From the NCBI GenBank assembly GCA_034435375.1, contig DAOTXR010000086.1, forward strand, positions 124,001 to 188,000: 64,000 nucleotides of DNA, in the 5' to 3' direction. Positions 1 through 9,595 of this stretch are shown here, one piece after another. The position numbers were made by a program, and so were the translations under genes. The notes beneath the pieces were generated by a model. The model saw only the letters and a program-made list of their open reading frames with translations. It was not told the DNA's origin and ran no database searches. Position 1 is the first letter of the stretch. The number at the start of each line of letters is the position of its first letter. This DNA is from DAOTXR01 sp034435375. GTDB lineage: Bacteria > Chloroflexota > Anaerolineae > Aggregatilineales > UBA3940.

Positions 1-2605
1 GCTCTCCACTTGAGAGCAGCCGCGACAGCCTCGGACGGCAGAGCCGCAGACCTGCCGACGGCACGCGCCAGACTCGCACTGTCTCCTGACCGTCGGCCAG
101 CCCGCCTGTGATAGCCTGGCTGGCATCGCCATTGAAGGCCACGGAAGTGACCCCCTTGACATGCCCATGAAAAATGCGTAAGCATTTGCCTGTGCTGGTA
201 TCCCACAGACGCGCCGTTCCATCCTGGCTGCCCGACAGCGCCAGACGACCGTCAGGGCTTAAGCCAACCGAGGTGACCACCCGCTGGTGTGCTGTAAAGG
301 TGCGCAGGCACTCGCCGGTCGCTGTGTTCCACAGACGCACCGTTCCATCCTGGCTGCCTGACAGCGCCAGGCGGCCATCGGCGCTGACGGCCACGGCGGT
401 CAGCGCGCCGGTGTGTCCCTGGCACACCTGAATCGCCTGGCCAGTGGACAGCCGCCAGACACGCAGCGTGCGATCGTCCCCACCCGAAACGGCCCACTGT
501 CGGTCGGCGCTCAGGGCTACGGCATAAACATACCCGGCGTGCCCACTGAACACCTGACGGCAGTCGGCAGTCGAGAGGTCCCACAGGCGCACTGTCCCAT
601 CACGGCTGCCCGACAGCACGAGATGCCCATCCCGGCTGATGGACACCGAGGTCACGCGGTCGGTGTGCCCGGTCAGCTCACATTCAGCTTTGATTTCTGG
701 GGCGCTCTGTAAGTTCCACACGTACACGCTGTTGTGAACGGCAGCTACAGCCCGTCCGGCAGCCCCGCTGAGTCCTGCCGCGACAACGTCGCGCTGGCGG
801 AGGTTGATCGCGACACTTTCGGTCGCCACATCCCACACCGCCAGCGTGGTGCTGGCCACCAGCGCCCGGCGGCCATCGGCGCTCAGGCTGACAGCCTGGA
901 CATTGGTATCTAGCCGCTTGAAGCGGTGCACGGGATAGCACTCGACGAGTTCGCCGCTGTCGATCCATTGCAGGGCTTCGCTGGCCTCCCCTGCCAGCGT
1001 CTCGTCAGCCTGGGCCTGTTCGAGCAGGGGTCTGGCCTCCTTCACGTCTCCTCGTTCCAGATGCACCATCCCCAGCAGGTACTTCACAGTGAGGTTTCTT
1101 GGATAGAGCTTGCACAGACCGGCGAGCGTTTCCGCCAATTGATCGCCGTCCGTCTCGCCCTGCTGCCAGTCGAGGATGCCTATGTTGTAGAGGGTCTCTA
1201 CATGGTGCGGATCGAGGGCCAACGCAGTGTTCCAATACTCCCTGGCCCTCTCAACCTGTCCCAGGTCCAGCATAGACAGAGCACGGTTGTTGAACGTGCT
1301 GGGAAGCTGGCGAGGCTCGCGCGGCTCCTCTCGCCAGTAGGGCGTTCCTACCTCCTGCTCATAGATAGCCCGCAGACGATTGGCGACCTCTCCCATGCTG
1401 GCTGGGCGGTCCGAGGGCTGCGGTCGGAAGCACTCCCGCAGCAGCTCCACCACGCCGTCGGGCATACGCGGCACCCTATCCTCGACTGGACCGCTGCTGA
1501 GATAATCTTCCAGCACCTCAGCCGCCAGGACCCCCGCCATCCAGTAGCGGTCGCCGATGAACATATGCAGCACTGAGACTCCCCAACTCCACAGATCGGT
1601 GCGGGACGTCAGCTTCTTGCCCGCCGTCTGTTCCGGAGAGGCATAGGCGGGCGTCTGGCCAGCGCGGGTGACGCCGGCGCTGCGCAGGTCGTCTTCGGGC
1701 CGCTCCTTCTCGCCGGCGCGCTGCCTGGCGCGGGCCAGCCCGAAATCGGTGACTTTGGCCACGCCATCTGGCGTCAGCATCAGGTTGTGCGGCTTCACAT
1801 CCTGGTGGATCAGGCCGCGCCCGTGCGCATACGACAACCCCCAGGCGAACTGGATGGCGATGTCCAGCATACGGGCCAGCGCCTGCCCGTGGTCGCCTTC
1901 ATACAGCCTGCGATCCTCAATCCAATCCTTCAGCGACCCGCCTTCCACATATTCAGCGAAGATGCGTGGAACTCCTCCCAGCGTGCGGACGTAGTAGCAA
2001 CTCACCACATGGGGATGGAAATCGAGATCAACCCACAGGGCGGCCTCGTCAAGAAAACTCTGACGGTGCTCGTCGGTGCTGAAGAACTCGCGCCGAGGGC
2101 TTTTGACGGCCAGATCGACGTTCCACCCTCGGTGGTGAACGCGGTACACCAGCCCCATACCGCCAGCCGTGTGGATATCCGTGACCTCGTACAGATCGAG
2201 AATGACGTCACCGAGATTCCACTCGTCGGCCACAGCGCCCTCCGCCGTCGAAGGCTTGACCTGGGGAGGAGACAGAGGTTCAGAGGCCAATCCCCCAGGC
2301 GACCACAGGCTGTCAAACACAGTCGCATTAGGATCGTCGCCTTCCCCGCCCTCCGGGGCCGCCCCCCGGCAGCCTGGGCAGCGGATTTCGTCAAGGTCGA
2401 GGGAGCGGAAGACGGAACCACACTCAATGCAGATGTGCTCGACCTCGTCGAAGGCAGTGCCAGATACGCCGGCCTCGATCTCAAACTGGCTGCCCGCGGG
2501 AGCTGATCTGCCCTGGCACTCCCAGCACAGGTATTGTTCTGGATCGTCTGGCTCAAACTCGTTGCCACAGCCCAGACACGTGTAGATGAGTGGCTCGTCT
2601 TCCAT
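1..2605 (-). CDS. Zinc-ribbon / Ser-Thr protein kinase / TPR / WD40 protein (3' end cut by window edge)
   Basis: Reading the minus strand from ATG at 2605 gives at least 868 residues open to the left edge, so the C-terminus is missing. Two zinc-ribbon-like cysteine sets (C10,C13,C27,C30 and C59,C62,C76,C79) precede a complete Hanks-type kinase: glycine-rich loop near 147-154 (AGGMGLVY), ATP lysine K168 in LAVK, catalytic loop HQDVKPHN with D269, and DFG with D287. Three TPR-like helices follow, then at least six WD40 repeats with GHT...SADGR...LSGSQDGTVRLW signatures. The family phosphorylates Ser/Thr in the cytoplasm; the propeller probably recruits substrates. No transmembrane segment is seen. 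The next upstream gene is a membrane protein with its own propeller, in the same orientation 92 bases away, suggesting one operon. Substrates cannot be read from sequence. Confidence 0.9.
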   Translation of the reverse strand, partial: MEDEPLIYTCLGCGNEFEPDDPEQYLCWECQGRSAPAGSQFEIEAGVSGTAFDEVEHICIECGSVFRSLDLDEIRCPGCRGAAPEGGEGDDPNATVFDSLWSPGGLASEPLSPPQVKPSTAEGAVADEWNLGDVILDLYEVTDIHTAGGMGLVYRVHHRGWNVDLAVKSPRREFFSTDEHRQSFLDEAALWVDLDFHPHVVSCYYVRTLGGVPRIFAEYVEGGSLKDWIEDRRLYEGDHGQALARMLDIAIQFAWGLSYAHGRGLIHQDVKPHNLMLTPDGVAKVTDFGLARARQRAGEKERPEDDLRSAGVTRAGQTPAYASPEQTAGKKLTSRTDLWSWGVSVLHMFIGDRYWMAGVLAAEVLEDYLSSGPVEDRVPRMPDGVVELLRECFRPQPSDRPASMGEVANRLRAIYEQEVGTPYWREEPREPRQLPSTFNNRALSMLDLGQVERAREYWNTALALDPHHVETLYNIGILDWQQGETDGDQLAETLAGLCKLYPRNLTVKYLLGMVHLERGDVKEARPLLEQAQADETLAGEASEALQWIDSGELVECYPVHRFKRLDTNVQAVSLSADGRRALVASTTLAVWDVATESVAINLRQRDVVAAGLSGAAGRAVAAVHNSVYVWNLQSAPEIKAECELTGHTDRVTSVSISRDGHLVLSGSRDGTVRLWDLSTADCRQVFSGHAGYVYAVALSADRQWAVSGGDDRTLRVWRLSTGQAIQVCQGHTGALTAVAVSADGRLALSGSQDGTVRLWNTATGECLRTFTAHQRVVTSVGLSPDGRLALSGSQDGTARLWDTSTGKCLRIFHGHVKGVTSVAFNGDASQAITGGLADGQETVRVWRVPSAGLRLCRPRLSRLLSSGE

Positions 2606-2697
2606 ACCAGATGCCTCGGATCCTCTGTAAACTCACACACTCGCCTCCCCAGGCCCGTTGCGAACGGCGTGAGATGCCCAAGCAACGGACCTGGTCT

Positions 2698-5616
2698 CTA
2701 CTTCCGCTCCGGCAGCGAGATGCGCATCGCGTGACCACCACGCCCCACGCTGACTGCCGTGAGACCGCCGCGCAGGAACGCGATCTGCGCAACAGGGCGG
2801 TTGTGAAGGAGCTGGCTAAACAACGGCTCACCGGCCAGGTCGGGTGGACGTACCACCACCTGCCCATCGGTGTCGCCTACGGCAATGCGCCCCGACTCTG
2901 GGTCCACGGTCAGGCAGCTCGGCGTGCTGGGTAGCTGACGCTCATTCAGGTGGCGCCCATCGCTGCCCCAGCAGATCAGGTAGCCCTTTTCGTAGAGGGC
3001 AACCCAAGTATCGCCAGCTCCTCGGGCCAGACCGATCACTGTCCCGGCATCATAAGTCATAGGGATGAAAGTCGTCTTGAGCTTGCCGGTCGAGACGTGC
3101 ACCACCCGCGTCTCGCCGTATTGCGTTCCAATCGCCAGGTGGGCGCTGTCGGCAGAGAAGGCCACCGAGGAAGCCCCGGCGATGTCATCCACCAGCACTT
3201 TCTCCTGCCGCGTCTTCAGAAACAGCGCCGCCACCTCGCCCGACAGCCCGGCCACGACGACCATCGAACCCAAAGGATTCACCGCCAAGCTGTTGCCCTG
3301 AACTCCAATCGAATGGCGCTCGACCTCCGGCTGCCCTCGCCCAGCCAGCGTCACCACGAACAGCTTGCCATCGCCATCCAACACCACGAACTGTCGGTCG
3401 GTGATGGCAGCCATCCCGCGCGGCTGGTCGGCCTGCACCCCTCGGACCTGATCCCAGGCGCCGTTCTGCCAACGAGCCAACTGGCCCTGCTCATCGAGCA
3501 CCAGGTAAGTGTTGTCGGCAGCGGCCAGCATATCGACGACCGGCGAAGCCGTGTACTCCCACATCACGTTGCCAGGGGCGCTCTTGATCTTCTCGCGCAG
3601 GTCGGCCAACTCAGGATCATCAGGCGCTGTGGCTTCCAGCTCCCTGAGCAGCTTGTCGGCGCCGTCCCGATCCCCGGAACTCAGCCGTTGCTGGAACTGG
3701 GCCTTAAGCTCACCGACCTCGCGTTCCTTGAGACGGCTCTTCAGGGCTGCGATCTTGCTCTGTAGGGAGCGAATCTCAGCATGATCGGGGGCCTTCCTGC
3801 GCAGTTCGGCCAGCAGACCTTCTGCGCCGGCCACATCCTCGGCTTCGATCCGGGTCTTGATCTCTCTGACCACCTGCTCGGCAGCCATCAGTTGAGCCGC
3901 CCTCCTCATCTCCAACGCCCGCTCCAGCGTTCGGATGCGCCGTTCGAGATCGCCTGCCTTCTCATGGTGAGGATCAACCTGAAGCAGCTTTGCCAGCGCC
4001 GCCTTCGCGCCGCTCACATCCTCGGCCTGGATCCTCTGTTCAACTTCTTGCAGGTGTTGACGGATCTCCCGTTCTCTAACAGCCTCAATCAATGCTGCCG
4101 CGCCCAGCTTCCCGCGCGCCCTGGACACCATCCGCGAGGTGGCCAGGGTGAACGCCAACCCGGTCAGCGCCGAGCCGAAGATCAGCATCAAGACTCCGCT
4201 GGGCACGAACAGCGCCGCCACGAGCGCCCCCACCACCGAACCGCCGCGCAGATAGGCGGCAGCATTCGAGTCGATCAGGTCCAGCTTGGCCTGCACAGCC
4301 ACGCTGATCACGCTGATGCCGCCCATCAGCAGGGCCACCAGGAAGTAGCCCAAAGCCCAGACGGGCTTCCAGTTCGGCACGGTGATGTCAGGAATGCCCA
4401 GCAGGGCAAAACCGAGCGGGTAGTCCATCACGGCAAAGCGACGCAGGGCCACCCATAGCATGATCGGAAAACCCGCCGACAGCAGCAGCAGCAACCCGAT
4501 TGCCAGCAGATAACGGCCCCACGAGAACCCCGACCTCTCCAGCAGATTCATCATAGCCGTATTGCCAAATCCGCCGGACTTGTCCAGACCCACGATCTGC
4601 CTGATCTGACCCACCTGCCCCAAAGTGCGGAACTGGCCGGAAGCAATCACCGTCTCTCGCTGAACCGGGAAGGTCAGAAAACCCAGGAACGCCCCACCCA
4701 GCAGTGCGCCATAAGCCGGCGAGCCAAACGTCTCGGCGCTGAACCTCAGCCACTCCACAAACCAGATCGTAGGGCTTGAACGGACCATGTCCTTCAGCAG
4801 GTCCTCAACGCCGGGAACCATGCTGACCCATACCCACAGGCCCAGCAGCAGCCCAAGCAGGAAGATGATGCCACCCCATCTCTTGATCCCGATCAGGCCG
4901 ATGAGGAAGGTCCCGACAAGATATACCCATCCCCACAAAGACGTCACCGCCGCCAGGAGCAAACTGGGCATAAAACTGATCGAAGCGCCCAGGCGGCTGA
5001 AGAAGCCCCCAAAGTCGACCCGTCTCGCTGGCGGAGCGCTGGTCTCGACGACTGCCGGGGCACGGGTCGGTTCGGCTGCCGGGGCGCGGGTCGGTTCGGC
5101 TGCCGGGGCGCGGGTCGGTTCGGCTTCTGATACGGCAGCCGCCTCCGTTGGCACAGCCTCGCTGGGCGCAGCGGCCTCTCCTCGTCCCAGCAGGCGATCG
5201 TTGTAAAACGGGATGGCAATGGCAAGGCCCACACACAGCAACGCCAGCAAGACACCTACCGTCCCTGCCCCGCCCGAAGCACTGCTGCCCAGGTTGATGG
5301 CAACTACCCCGATGGCCAGGGCATAGAGGACCATCAGGCCGATCCACCAGCCCTCGCCCCGAAACCCCGAAATCTGGCCCATGGCCAGCGTGAGGATCAG
5401 GCCGAGAAGGGTGAAGACAAGAAAACCACCAGAGGCATTGTTGCTGCCGCTGTTCAGACCAAAGGAGAGCAGTACTAACCCCCCGAATACTCCCAGCGCA
5501 ATCCAGAAGCTGTGGGCAGTGATGCCGATCCCGACGAGCAGCCCCAGGACCAGGCCGCCCCCAACCAGCGCCGCGCAACCGGCTGTGGTCTCGTCAGAAG
5601 ATAGTTGATTCGCCAT
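2698..5616 (-). CDS. Polytopic membrane protein with TPR-like coiled coil and C-terminal beta-propeller
   Basis: Predicted 972 aa. The ATG at 5616 (MANQLSS) is preferred over an upstream in-frame ATG because GGAGGA lies eight bases before it. About five hydrophobic segments occupy residues 12-145, followed by a low-complexity linker with three copies of AEPTRAPA, then about six more membrane segments to roughly residue 500. After them come three similar helical units of about 55 residues (RIQAEDVSGAKAALAKLL, RIEAEDVAGAEGLLAELR, RLSSGDRDGADKLLRELE), which look like TPR-type repeats. The last 280 residues have WD40/PQQ-like propeller spacing. I do not recognise a named family. Position between a WD40 kinase and a Clp ATPase suggests a membrane sensor or scaffold of that signalling block; this is inference. 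Confidence 0.8.
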   Translation of the reverse strand: MANQLSSDETTAGCAALVGGGLVLGLLVGIGITAHSFWIALGVFGGLVLLSFGLNSGSNNASGGFLVFTLLGLILTLAMGQISGFRGEGWWIGLMVLYALAIGVVAINLGSSASGGAGTVGVLLALLCVGLAIAIPFYNDRLLGRGEAAAPSEAVPTEAAAVSEAEPTRAPAAEPTRAPAAEPTRAPAVVETSAPPARRVDFGGFFSRLGASISFMPSLLLAAVTSLWGWVYLVGTFLIGLIGIKRWGGIIFLLGLLLGLWVWVSMVPGVEDLLKDMVRSSPTIWFVEWLRFSAETFGSPAYGALLGGAFLGFLTFPVQRETVIASGQFRTLGQVGQIRQIVGLDKSGGFGNTAMMNLLERSGFSWGRYLLAIGLLLLLSAGFPIMLWVALRRFAVMDYPLGFALLGIPDITVPNWKPVWALGYFLVALLMGGISVISVAVQAKLDLIDSNAAAYLRGGSVVGALVAALFVPSGVLMLIFGSALTGLAFTLATSRMVSRARGKLGAAALIEAVREREIRQHLQEVEQRIQAEDVSGAKAALAKLLQVDPHHEKAGDLERRIRTLERALEMRRAAQLMAAEQVVREIKTRIEAEDVAGAEGLLAELRRKAPDHAEIRSLQSKIAALKSRLKEREVGELKAQFQQRLSSGDRDGADKLLRELEATAPDDPELADLREKIKSAPGNVMWEYTASPVVDMLAAADNTYLVLDEQGQLARWQNGAWDQVRGVQADQPRGMAAITDRQFVVLDGDGKLFVVTLAGRGQPEVERHSIGVQGNSLAVNPLGSMVVVAGLSGEVAALFLKTRQEKVLVDDIAGASSVAFSADSAHLAIGTQYGETRVVHVSTGKLKTTFIPMTYDAGTVIGLARGAGDTWVALYEKGYLICWGSDGRHLNERQLPSTPSCLTVDPESGRIAVGDTDGQVVVRPPDLAGEPLFSQLLHNRPVAQIAFLRGGLTAVSVGRGGHAMRISLPERK
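5052..5123. repeat. Three tandem 24-bp units inside the membrane-propeller gene
   Basis: Three nearly identical in-frame 24-base units (ctgccggggcgcgggtcggt plus four bases; the first differs by one base) encode the AEPTRAPA linker on the minus strand. In-frame units can expand or contract without breaking the protein. Confidence 0.85.
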
Positions 5617-5730
5617 AGATTCTGTTCCTCCATCATCGTTTCCTTCACCCTGCAAGATCAGGACAGTCGGCTACTGAAGACACTGCCCCCTGGCTTCTGC
5701 CCCATCCATCTAGAACGGCCACAGCTTCCC

Positions 5731-8151
5731 CTACTCCTCAGGGAGAGTCCTGGTAGCGCCTTTATCTAGCAGCACCAACTCTCCATCCTGGGCATCCACC
5801 TGCACCCGAGCGCCCTGAAGGAAGCGCCCTTCAAGCAGCGCCTGCCCCAGCGGATGGACCACTAGTCGCTCAACCGCCCGTTCCATCTCGCGCGCGCCGT
5901 ACTGCTCGCTGTACCCAGCCTCCATCAGCAACCGGTAGGCGTCGTCAGTCAGCTCCAGATCGAGCTGCCAGGTCTCCAGCCGGGAATGCAGATCGCCCAA
6001 CAACTTGTCGATAATCTGCCGTATCGCTTCCGCGCTCAGCGGATAGAAGTACACGATCTGCTGAATGCGATTCAGCAACTCCGGCTTCAGACCTCTGGAG
6101 ACCGCCGCCATAACTTGGTCCCGGTACAGACGGCTGGCATCCTCGCCGGCCACGTCCCCTGCGCCAGGCCGGTTGAATCCCAGAGGCCGGGCCGGCGCTT
6201 GCCTCGCCTCATTGCCCAGGTTAGAGGTCATGATGATCAGCGCCTCGCGGAACGACACGTGGTGCCCCTGAGCATCGGTCAGGCGGCCCTCGTCAAAAAT
6301 CTGAAGGCAGAGGTTGAGCGCCTCCGGATGCGCTTTCTCAATCTCGTCGAACAGGATCACGCTGTAGGGATTGTTCCGCACCGGGCCTGTCAGCTGGCCT
6401 TCTTCATCGTGCCCGATGTAGCCGGGCGGTGCGCCGATCAGCCGCGCTATGTTGTGCCTCTCCATGTACTCAGACATGTCGATCCGAATCAGACGGCGCT
6501 CATCGTCGAACAGGAAAGCGGCCAGGGCTTTGGCCAGCTCGGTCTTCCCAGTGCCGGTGGGGCCAACGAACAGAAACACACCAATGGGCTTGTTGGGGTG
6601 CTTCAAGCCAGCCCTGGCGGTGCGCACCGCCTGTGAGACCACTGCTACCGCCTCCTCCTGGCCGATGACGCGCCGGCCCAGTTCAGCCTCCATATGGAGT
6701 AGCCGCTCGGCTTCGCTTTGGGTCAGGCGTTCCAGCGGCACCCGGCAGCGCTCAGATACCACCGCGGCAATCTCCGCACGCCCAATGCACCGCGCCTGGG
6801 TCATGTCGCTCTGCACCACGAGGGTAGCTACCCGCGCCGTGGCGCAGGCTTGGTCCAGCAGGTCGATGGCCTTGTCAGGCAGACACATCTCAGGCAGATA
6901 GCGGATCGAGAGAGAGACCGCGGCCTCCACCGCTTCATCTAATATCTTGAGACCGTGATGTTGTTCGAAGTGTGGCCGCAGTCCGAACAGAATCTCCAGG
7001 GCCTCCTCGCGCGTCGGCTCCTCGACCCAGATCACCTGAAAGCGGCGTTGCAGGGCCGTGTCTTTCTCGATGAACTGCCGGTACTCGTCGGTGGTGGTCG
7101 CACCGATGCAGTGGATGTCGCCGCGAGCCAGCATCGGCTTGAGGATGTTGGCCGCGCTGCTGGCCCCTTCACCACCGGCCTCCAGCACTGCATGAATCTC
7201 ATCGATAAAGAGGATAATGTCCTTGTCGGCGCTGGCTTCCCTCAAGACAGCTTCCATCCGCTCCTCGAACTCGCCCCGGTACTTTGTTCCGGCCAGCAGC
7301 GAGGTCATCGAAAGCTCTACAATCCGCTTGGATTGCAGCGCAGGCTGGGCATCCGGCTGAATCAGACGTTGGGCCAGCCCTTCCACGATCCCGGTCTTGC
7401 CGACCCCGGCCCTGCCCACCAGGATCGCGTTGCTCTTGCGCTGCTGGGCCAGCACGCGAGCCAGCGCCCTCATCTCCTCGCGCCGTCCAATGATCGGATT
7501 GAGCGCGCCCTCGCGGGCTAGTCGGGTTAGATCGCGTCCAAAACGGTCAAGGTTCGGCGTGCGCGAGCCGAACGCCTGACGACCTGCCTCTCTGGCGTCG
7601 GGAGCGACCGGTATGGCCGAGTCCACCGTCTCCGCCACAATTTTCAGGGCATCCATCAGCTTTTCGGCAGCTTGTTCACCTGCCTCCTCAGTCAGCAGGC
7701 TGTGCCACGTCGGGTCCGGATTTTCGAGCAGCGCCTGAAGAAGATGGACAGGCAGCACCCCCACGCGGGCCAGTCCACTCTGTGAAGCCAATGCCTCCGC
7801 TCGCCGGAATATGAGGCGGCTGCTGTCGCTGCGATGGATCACGCTGCCAACCAGCATACTGGCGCCGGGCTTGGCGATTCTGGAGCGGAGCTGTCGGCGA
7901 TACCGAGTATGATCGAGGCCAATGCGCTCAAAGCTCTGCCGCAAAACACTGGTCATGGCGTCAAACTCATCCCGCAGCCCTTCGATCATCCGCGCTTCGG
8001 GCAATGCCACCTGATCCCATTCCAGGTCACAGAATTTGCATACGCCCAGCATCAGGTGCGGCGGTTCGATCTCGGCTGCGCCTGCTATCTGGGCTTCCAC
8101 CCCTGCAATGTTCCACACCAAGACGGTTGAGGCTGAGTATCGCTGCGCCAT
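5731..8151 (-). CDS. Clp-family double-ring AAA+ unfoldase (ClpA/ClpC-like, no M domain)
   Basis: Predicted 806 aa from ATG 8151 (MAQRYSA), which has a GGGGG ribosome site; an in-frame ATG 13 codons upstream at 8190 has none. An N-terminal Clp-N-like helical domain covers about residues 5-155. Ring D1 has Walker A GRAGVGKT (246-253) and Walker B ILFIDEIH; ring D2 has Walker A GPTGTGKT (530-537) and VILFDEIEK. The D1-D2 gap is short, so the ClpB-type coiled-coil M domain is absent. PLGFNRPG at about 656-663 lies after TSNLGNE, where ClpC/ClpX carry the [IVL]-G-F loop that docks on ClpP. The family unfolds substrates in the cytoplasm using ATP. It lies in the same orientation as the kinase and membrane-propeller genes. 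ClpV of type VI secretion was considered but the LGF loop argues for a protease partner. Confidence 0.88.
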   Translation of the reverse strand: MAQRYSASTVLVWNIAGVEAQIAGAAEIEPPHLMLGVCKFCDLEWDQVALPEARMIEGLRDEFDAMTSVLRQSFERIGLDHTRYRRQLRSRIAKPGASMLVGSVIHRSDSSRLIFRRAEALASQSGLARVGVLPVHLLQALLENPDPTWHSLLTEEAGEQAAEKLMDALKIVAETVDSAIPVAPDAREAGRQAFGSRTPNLDRFGRDLTRLAREGALNPIIGRREEMRALARVLAQQRKSNAILVGRAGVGKTGIVEGLAQRLIQPDAQPALQSKRIVELSMTSLLAGTKYRGEFEERMEAVLREASADKDIILFIDEIHAVLEAGGEGASSAANILKPMLARGDIHCIGATTTDEYRQFIEKDTALQRRFQVIWVEEPTREEALEILFGLRPHFEQHHGLKILDEAVEAAVSLSIRYLPEMCLPDKAIDLLDQACATARVATLVVQSDMTQARCIGRAEIAAVVSERCRVPLERLTQSEAERLLHMEAELGRRVIGQEEAVAVVSQAVRTARAGLKHPNKPIGVFLFVGPTGTGKTELAKALAAFLFDDERRLIRIDMSEYMERHNIARLIGAPPGYIGHDEEGQLTGPVRNNPYSVILFDEIEKAHPEALNLCLQIFDEGRLTDAQGHHVSFREALIIMTSNLGNEARQAPARPLGFNRPGAGDVAGEDASRLYRDQVMAAVSRGLKPELLNRIQQIVYFYPLSAEAIRQIIDKLLGDLHSRLETWQLDLELTDDAYRLLMEAGYSEQYGAREMERAVERLVVHPLGQALLEGRFLQGARVQVDAQDGELVLLDKGATRTLPEE

Positions 8152-8689
8152 CTGTGCACCCCCTTGCCCCGTTCGGGTATACACAGCCATCTCACAGTCA
8201 GATCAACCCTGACCGAGAGAGGCCCGCACGTCCGAAATCTCGACGCGCTATCTATGACATCACCAGCAGTGGGGCACTCCCGAACCTGTAGTAATAAGGT
8301 GTACGTGCTACCGCAGGCAGTGTGTTCACCAGTATAGCACACCAATCAACCCCCTGTCATTCTCGTTGGAACAGACGTTGCATAACGGCCACTGCCTCAG
8401 ACTCAGACCTCGGAGTTCATCCTACCCTCACTCTACTCCGGGCTGTCTCGGCCTGTCAAAGCGACCCGATGGCAGGGGAATGTGATTCCAGTGGAAAGTC
8501 AGTGTGGGCCTGAGAGCTGGCAGGCGGCCCTGCCGGGATGTCAGCAGTTGCGCCACGTCCGGCGATGGGGTAATGTGGAGTCATACCAAAGAGACCGGAG
8601 TTATTCGCAAAATGCATCAGGTCCGCCACCTCACCGCGCCAGTGTAGTCTTATCGCCCGCCGATCACAGCACAGGGAGGCAAGAGTTCC
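8152..8689. other. Divergent intergenic region between Clp gene and FHA regulator
   Basis: About 540 bases separate the start of the leftward Clp gene from the start of the rightward FHA-winged-helix gene. It must hold both promoters. I see one plausible leftward sigma70-like promoter (8331-8360) and the FHA ribosome site GGGAGG at 8674-8679. A 302-aa minus-strand reading frame beginning at 9364 runs into this region but is antisense to the FHA gene and has no recognisable features. No RNA gene or repeat was seen. Confidence 0.6.
8331..8360 (-). promoter_or_regulatory. Candidate sigma70-like promoter for the Clp gene
   Basis: On the minus strand ATGACA (8360-8355, five of six to TTGACA) and TATACT (8336-8331, five of six to TATAAT) are separated by 18 bases. 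It would give a leader of about 170 bases before the ATG at 8151. The match is by eye only. Confidence 0.4.
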
Positions 8690-9412
8690 GTGGCAGACAA
8701 ATATCCCGTGTTGGAGATCCTCGGCCCAAACGGCGAGAGGTTCGATTACGAAGTGACTCAGGATCACATCACCATCGGTCGGTTCGCCGAGTTCAACGAT
8801 GTCAGTCTTGAGCCTGACCCTCAGCAGCTTGTCACCCGCAGGATGCACTGTGTCGTCGAGCGGCAGGCAGGCACATGGTGGGTGGTTGACAACGGCAGCG
8901 TGAACAAGACCTTCATTTGCCACGATCAGCACACCAGCGTGGTCAGCGGTCGGGCCTCTCTCCACGATGGAGATGTCATTCGCATCCTGGGACTCCTCAC
9001 CGAAGATGGAGACGCTCTCTACTGGGAGCTGACCTTTCGCGATCCCCTGGGCACCCGCATGGCTGGCCACATCTCGCAGGATACTTACCTGGAATACGAC
9101 TGGCTTCAGGCCAAACTCTTCCGCGTGGAAGGCGTCCGTCGCCAGGAAATCCACAGCTTGCGCCCCCAAGAGCACAAGCTCATCCGCTATATGGATCAAC
9201 GCAACCGGGCCAACGGGAACGTGCCTGTGATGTGCACCTACGAGGAATTGATCACGGCCATCTGGGGCGACGAGATCAACCATGTCGAATCCGAGGTCAA
9301 CCACCTGATCTACGAGCTTCGCCAGAAGATCGAGCCTGACCCTCGTGCGCCCCGTTTCTTGCAAACGGTAACCGGATTGGGCTACCGCCTGGAGACCCGT
9401 CCGCTGCCTTGA
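8690..9412 (+). CDS. FHA domain - OmpR-type winged-helix transcription factor
   Basis: 240 aa from a GTG start at 8690 preceded by GGGAGG at 8674-8679. Residues about 5-105 form an FHA domain (ITIGRF, then LVTRRMHCVVE and DNGSVNKTF, matching the G-R ... S/T-R-x-H ... N-G-S/T phosphothreonine-binding pattern). Residues about 150-238 are a Trans_reg_C winged helix (LRPQEHKLIRYM, YEELITAIWGD, VNHLIYELRQKIE, ending TVTGLGYRLE). There is no receiver domain. FHA domains bind phosphothreonine, so the likely activator is a Ser/Thr kinase such as the one at 1-2605; EmbR of mycobacteria is a known FHA-regulated activator, with a different domain order. The gene diverges from the Clp gene and may regulate the divergent block. 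Confidence 0.88.
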   Translation: MADKYPVLEILGPNGERFDYEVTQDHITIGRFAEFNDVSLEPDPQQLVTRRMHCVVERQAGTWWVVDNGSVNKTFICHDQHTSVVSGRASLHDGDVIRILGLLTEDGDALYWELTFRDPLGTRMAGHISQDTYLEYDWLQAKLFRVEGVRRQEIHSLRPQEHKLIRYMDQRNRANGNVPVMCTYEELITAIWGDEINHVESEVNHLIYELRQKIEPDPRAPRFLQTVTGLGYRLETRPLP

Positions 9413-9595
9413 TGACGTCGGGCTGTGCCTTCATGAACAACATTCTCATCGTCAGGAGTGACGCAGTGGGAACGTCGGAGCGGCCCTTACCGCCCGGCGT
9501 AAGTTCCAAGCGTTTCGCTGCCTACCCATCCTTCCTCGTCCCAGACCCAGGGCGATGGATTCTGCCCTGACCTTCCCCCCACGAAAGGAGCCAAG

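Noticed and set aside
5731..8151. ClpV or ClpB
   Set aside because: The M domain is missing and a ClpP-type LGF loop is present; it is also far from the eCIS operon.
8456..9364. 302-aa minus-strand reading frame
   Set aside because: It opposes the FHA-winged-helix gene, whose domains are unambiguous.
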